Positions 61,844-64,000 of a DNA stretch of 64,000 nucleotides are shown here, one piece after another. Source of the stretch: Leptospiraceae bacterium (GTDB taxonomy: Bacteria > Spirochaetota > Leptospiria > Turneriellales > Turneriellaceae); NCBI GenBank assembly GCA_025055765.1, contig JANWWS010000033.1, forward strand, positions 62,001-126,000, read 5' to 3'. The notes beneath the pieces were generated by a model. It saw only the letters and a list, made by a program, of their open reading frames with translations. It made no database searches and had not been told where the DNA came from. Each line of letters starts with the position of its first letter. The first letter of the stretch is position 1. The translations under genes were made by a program, and so were the position numbers.

Positions 61844-63421
61844 ATGGTGGAAATTTTTGTCGATGGCCTCAAACTTCAAGTAGATGAAAAAAAGAACCTT
61901 ATCGATGCCTTAAAAGAGAAAGGCATCCATGTACCGCATTTTTGCTACCATCCAGCTTTGGAAGTTGTGGGCATGTGCCGGATATGTCTTATCGAGGTGG
62001 GTTCTGTGAAAATCGACCCTCAAACCAAAGAACCCGCTCGAGACGACAAAGGTCAAGTAATAGTGCAATGGAATCCAAAATTTCAAGCAGCATGTAACAC
62101 TCCTATCACTGCCGGCATGCACATCCGGGTAGCTAGTGAAAAAGTAAAAAAGGCCCGCGAAGGTGTTATGGAATTTTTGCTAATAAACCACCCTCTCGAC
62201 TGTCCTGTCTGCGACAAAGCAGGGGAATGTTCGTTGCAAGATTATTCCTTTGCGGTCGGGAATGAAACTACTCGATACCGGGAAGTAAAACGAAATATCC
62301 CCCAAGAAAAAATTGGAACGAATTTGCTCATAAACCATAATCGCTGCATTTTGTGCTACCGTTGTGTTCGCTTTGACCGTGATATAGTGGGCATCCATGA
62401 CCTTGAGATGCAAGCTCGGGGTAATGATACAGTAATTGCCTATACGCCACCACCTGGTTCTCGCGATACTCTTTTAAACCATAATTACCAAGGCGCCCTT
62501 GCGGATATCTGCCCCGTAGGGGCACTTCTTAACGAAAATACCCTTTTTCGCTCACGGGTTTGGTGGTACCAGCAAAACCAATCCATATGCCATGGCTGTT
62601 CCACTCTTTGCCGGGTAACTACTAATGTGAAAAACAACGAGATCTACCGCTATATGCCCCCTGAGGAACCAGAGAAAAATGGCTTTTTTATCTGTGATAA
62701 AGGCCGTTTTTCAACGACAGACTTTTCTCGGGACCGATTACTTACCTACCTCATAAAAGGGCATGGTAGCAAATCCCGAGATGTTCTTCCACAACTTGCA
62801 GACCTCTTTCATCAAGCACATTCCCTTCTGTTGGTAGGTGGCACCACCGAATCATGTGAGGATATAGACAGAATTCTCAGCCTAGTACAAAAATGGCAAG
62901 CCAAGGGAAAACAAGTAAACTGGGAGTACCGCACCCAGCCGTATATGTGGCGCGGAGAGTGGGATAAAAAGGTTGACTTTTTACTTATGGTAGACCAGAG
63001 ACCTAATAGTAACTACCTCCGGCAGAAGATATCAGGCTTTACCTCCCAGGAGAAGTGGCAAGAAGCTTTACAAGAAGCTGATCTCATAATTGTCATTAAT
63101 GAATTTGCTGCCCCCTACAGCTACCGCATAGAAAACTATGCGGATATAGAAAAACTTTATTTATTTAAGCTCTTCGAAGAGAAATCACTGTGGTCAAAAA
63201 CCGTCCTGTTAAATACCCATGCTAATGCAGCAACGGCTAAAGCGTTGGCGTCTTTACCCATAATGGTATTCCCGGAAAAAGCGGGGACTTACATAGATAA
63301 AGAAGGCGTGGCTAAGAAAAGTGCCCAAAGCCTTACACCAGCCCAAGGGCTTTTATCTTCTGGTCAGATTTTAGCAAAGTGGAATGATTATGTGGAGCAA
63401 GACTCACTTGCCTATGTCTAG
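61844..63421 (+). CDS. nuoG: NADH-quinone oxidoreductase subunit NuoG (complex I)
   Basis: NuoG is the iron-sulphur electron-transfer subunit of complex I. From the ATG at 61844, cluster ligands are C34, C45, C48 and C84 (2Fe-2S), H116, C120, C123 and C129, then C168, C171, C174 and C223. A further CxxCxxxC-x27-C at C249, C252, C256 and C284 is the N7 cluster motif. After it the protein is short: 525 aa, where many relatives reach 700-900 because of the molybdopterin-like domain. Starts at 61820 and 61835 are also in frame; [13 protein letters not shown] is the family-like start with GGTGGGGG upstream. Confidence 0.9.
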   Translation: MVEIFVDGLKLQVDEKKNLIDALKEKGIHVPHFCYHPALEVVGMCRICLIEVGSVKIDPQTKEPARDDKGQVIVQWNPKFQAACNTPITAGMHIRVASEKVKKAREGVMEFLLINHPLDCPVCDKAGECSLQDYSFAVGNETTRYREVKRNIPQEKIGTNLLINHNRCILCYRCVRFDRDIVGIHDLEMQARGNDTVIAYTPPPGSRDTLLNHNYQGALADICPVGALLNENTLFRSRVWWYQQNQSICHGCSTLCRVTTNVKNNEIYRYMPPEEPEKNGFFICDKGRFSTTDFSRDRLLTYLIKGHGSKSRDVLPQLADLFHQAHSLLLVGGTTESCEDIDRILSLVQKWQAKGKQVNWEYRTQPYMWRGEWDKKVDFLLMVDQRPNSNYLRQKISGFTSQEKWQEALQEADLIIVINEFAAPYSYRIENYADIEKLYLFKLFEEKSLWSKTVLLNTHANAATAKALASLPIMVFPEKAGTYIDKEGVAKKSAQSLTPAQGLLSSGQILAKWNDYVEQDSLAYV

Positions 63422-63429
63422 GAGGGAAT

Positions 63430-63954
63430 ATGGCTACTAAAATAGTTCAGGTTCATCAAAAATACGCCTGGAAGTGGTGGCAGAAATTTTACTTCATGTC
63501 CATTACCGCGGGTCTTTTGGTAACGTTAAAGCATTTTCTGAAGTCGGCTATCTTGCGCAGGCAAGTAACCGTACGCTACCCAGAAGAAAAAAGACCCCTT
63601 TCAAGTCGTTTTCGCGGATTGCACCGCTTAAAAAAAGATGAGGAAGGAAGGCTGCGCTGCACCGCCTGTTATTGCTGTCAATGGGTGTGCCCAGCCGATG
63701 CAATTCATATCGAAGCGGCTGCCGTAACAGCAGAAGAACAGCACCTGTACCGTGAGGACAAATATCCCAAAGTCTTTCAGGTGGATCTCTTGCGATGTAT
63801 CTTTTGTGGACTCTGCGAAGAGGCCTGCCCCAAAGGAGCTATTTACCTTGATGGGGGCATACCTATGCCCGATGACAGTCGCGATCGCCTTATTTTAAAC
63901 AAAGAAGATATGATAGAAAGCGTCGGAGGAAAGCTAATTGGCGAGAGGGTTTGA
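63430..63954 (+). CDS. nuoI: NADH-quinone oxidoreductase subunit NuoI (complex I)
   Basis: NuoI carries clusters N6a and N6b. The 174-aa protein has two ferredoxin motifs, C77/C80/C83/C87 in [12 protein letters not shown] and C123/C126/C129/C133 in [12 protein letters not shown]. The N-terminal membrane-associated helix ([20 protein letters not shown]) is usual. It follows nuoG by 8 bases after a GGAGG site, and the next gene overlaps its stop by one base. Confidence 0.95.
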   Translation: MATKIVQVHQKYAWKWWQKFYFMSITAGLLVTLKHFLKSAILRRQVTVRYPEEKRPLSSRFRGLHRLKKDEEGRLRCTACYCCQWVCPADAIHIEAAAVTAEEQHLYREDKYPKVFQVDLLRCIFCGLCEEACPKGAIYLDGGIPMPDDSRDRLILNKEDMIESVGGKLIGERV

Positions 63955-64000
63955 TGCTTGAGAGCACTATCAACGAAGCTTACGAAAAAAAAAACGAAGA
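63954..64000 (+). CDS. start of a further gene of the nuo cluster (cut by window edge)
   Basis: An ATG at 63954 overlaps the nuoI stop by one base (TGATG) and runs in frame for 15 codons ([15 protein letters not shown]) to the window end. The coupling suggests a real gene. The fragment is too short to identify; it does not look like a membrane subunit. Confidence 0.4.
   Translation, partial: MLESTINEAYEKKNE

Overview
The window (64 kb, GC roughly mid-40s per cent by eye) is a bacterial chromosome segment that best fits a Leptospira-like or deep Leptospirales spirochaete. The argument is indirect. It has an LPS gene (lpxB), a meso-diaminopimelate type MurE, complex I genes, acetate/acetoacetate activation genes, a HAMP-SpoIIE phosphatase with TPRs, spirochaete-style lipoprotein signals, a SprA-like giant outer-membrane protein and a two-RHH protein reminiscent of Leptospira DUF1564. 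No rRNA, tRNA, CRISPR array or insertion sequence was seen.

Layout. 1-463: start of mtaB (cut by the window edge). 674-6953: purH, an RNA m5U methyltransferase, argH and acetoacetyl-CoA synthetase in a tight + strand operon, facing a SirB1-family gene. 8036-12562: membrane SpoIIE phosphatase, ArsR regulator, a eukaryote-like guaB and a YbaN-type membrane protein. 12555-17549: an unknown membrane protein diverging from a degenerate Pst-like ABC transporter and a metallo-hydrolase. 17546-21047: murE and acs on the minus strand. 21048-24570: a gene-poor stretch with a two-RHH protein, a thiolase and its DUF35 partner, and most of the GGATTTCC-type motifs. 24571-32683: a surface/secretion island with a 1128-aa 13-residue-repeat exported protein, an HExxH metalloprotease with an NHL propeller, an FlgD/sorting-tail-like lipoprotein and a PorV/UPF0164 outer-membrane protein. 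32686-37834: folP-cdaA-ybbR-pdxJ-acpS-ruvB plus a small membrane gene, nearly all overlapping. 37824-43752: the minus strand cell-shape operon mreB-mreC-mreD-mrdA-rodA. 43890-45939: a TIGR01777 epimerase, an acidic coiled-coil protein and zapA. 45931-51930: the SprA-like protein. 51969-59606: STAS protein, small exported proteins, HAD phosphatase, lpxB-purF, pepP and lpdA. 59603-61436: fabG, acpP and rnc on the minus strand. 61844-64000: nuoG, nuoI and the start of another gene.

How it fits together. Much of the window builds the cell envelope: peptidoglycan precursors (murE), elongation (mreBCD, mrdA, rodA), division (zapA), lipid A (lpxB), fatty acids (acpP, fabG, acpS), c-di-AMP signalling (cdaA/ybbR) and large surface proteins. 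Central metabolism is purine synthesis (purH, purF, guaB), acetate and acetoacetate activation with a thiolase, lipoamide dehydrogenase and complex I. The most unusual content is the 24.5-32.7 kb surface island together with the SprA-like gene, the Pst-like ABC module whose ATPase lacks the catalytic glutamate, and the two-RHH gene with phased repeats in its promoter.
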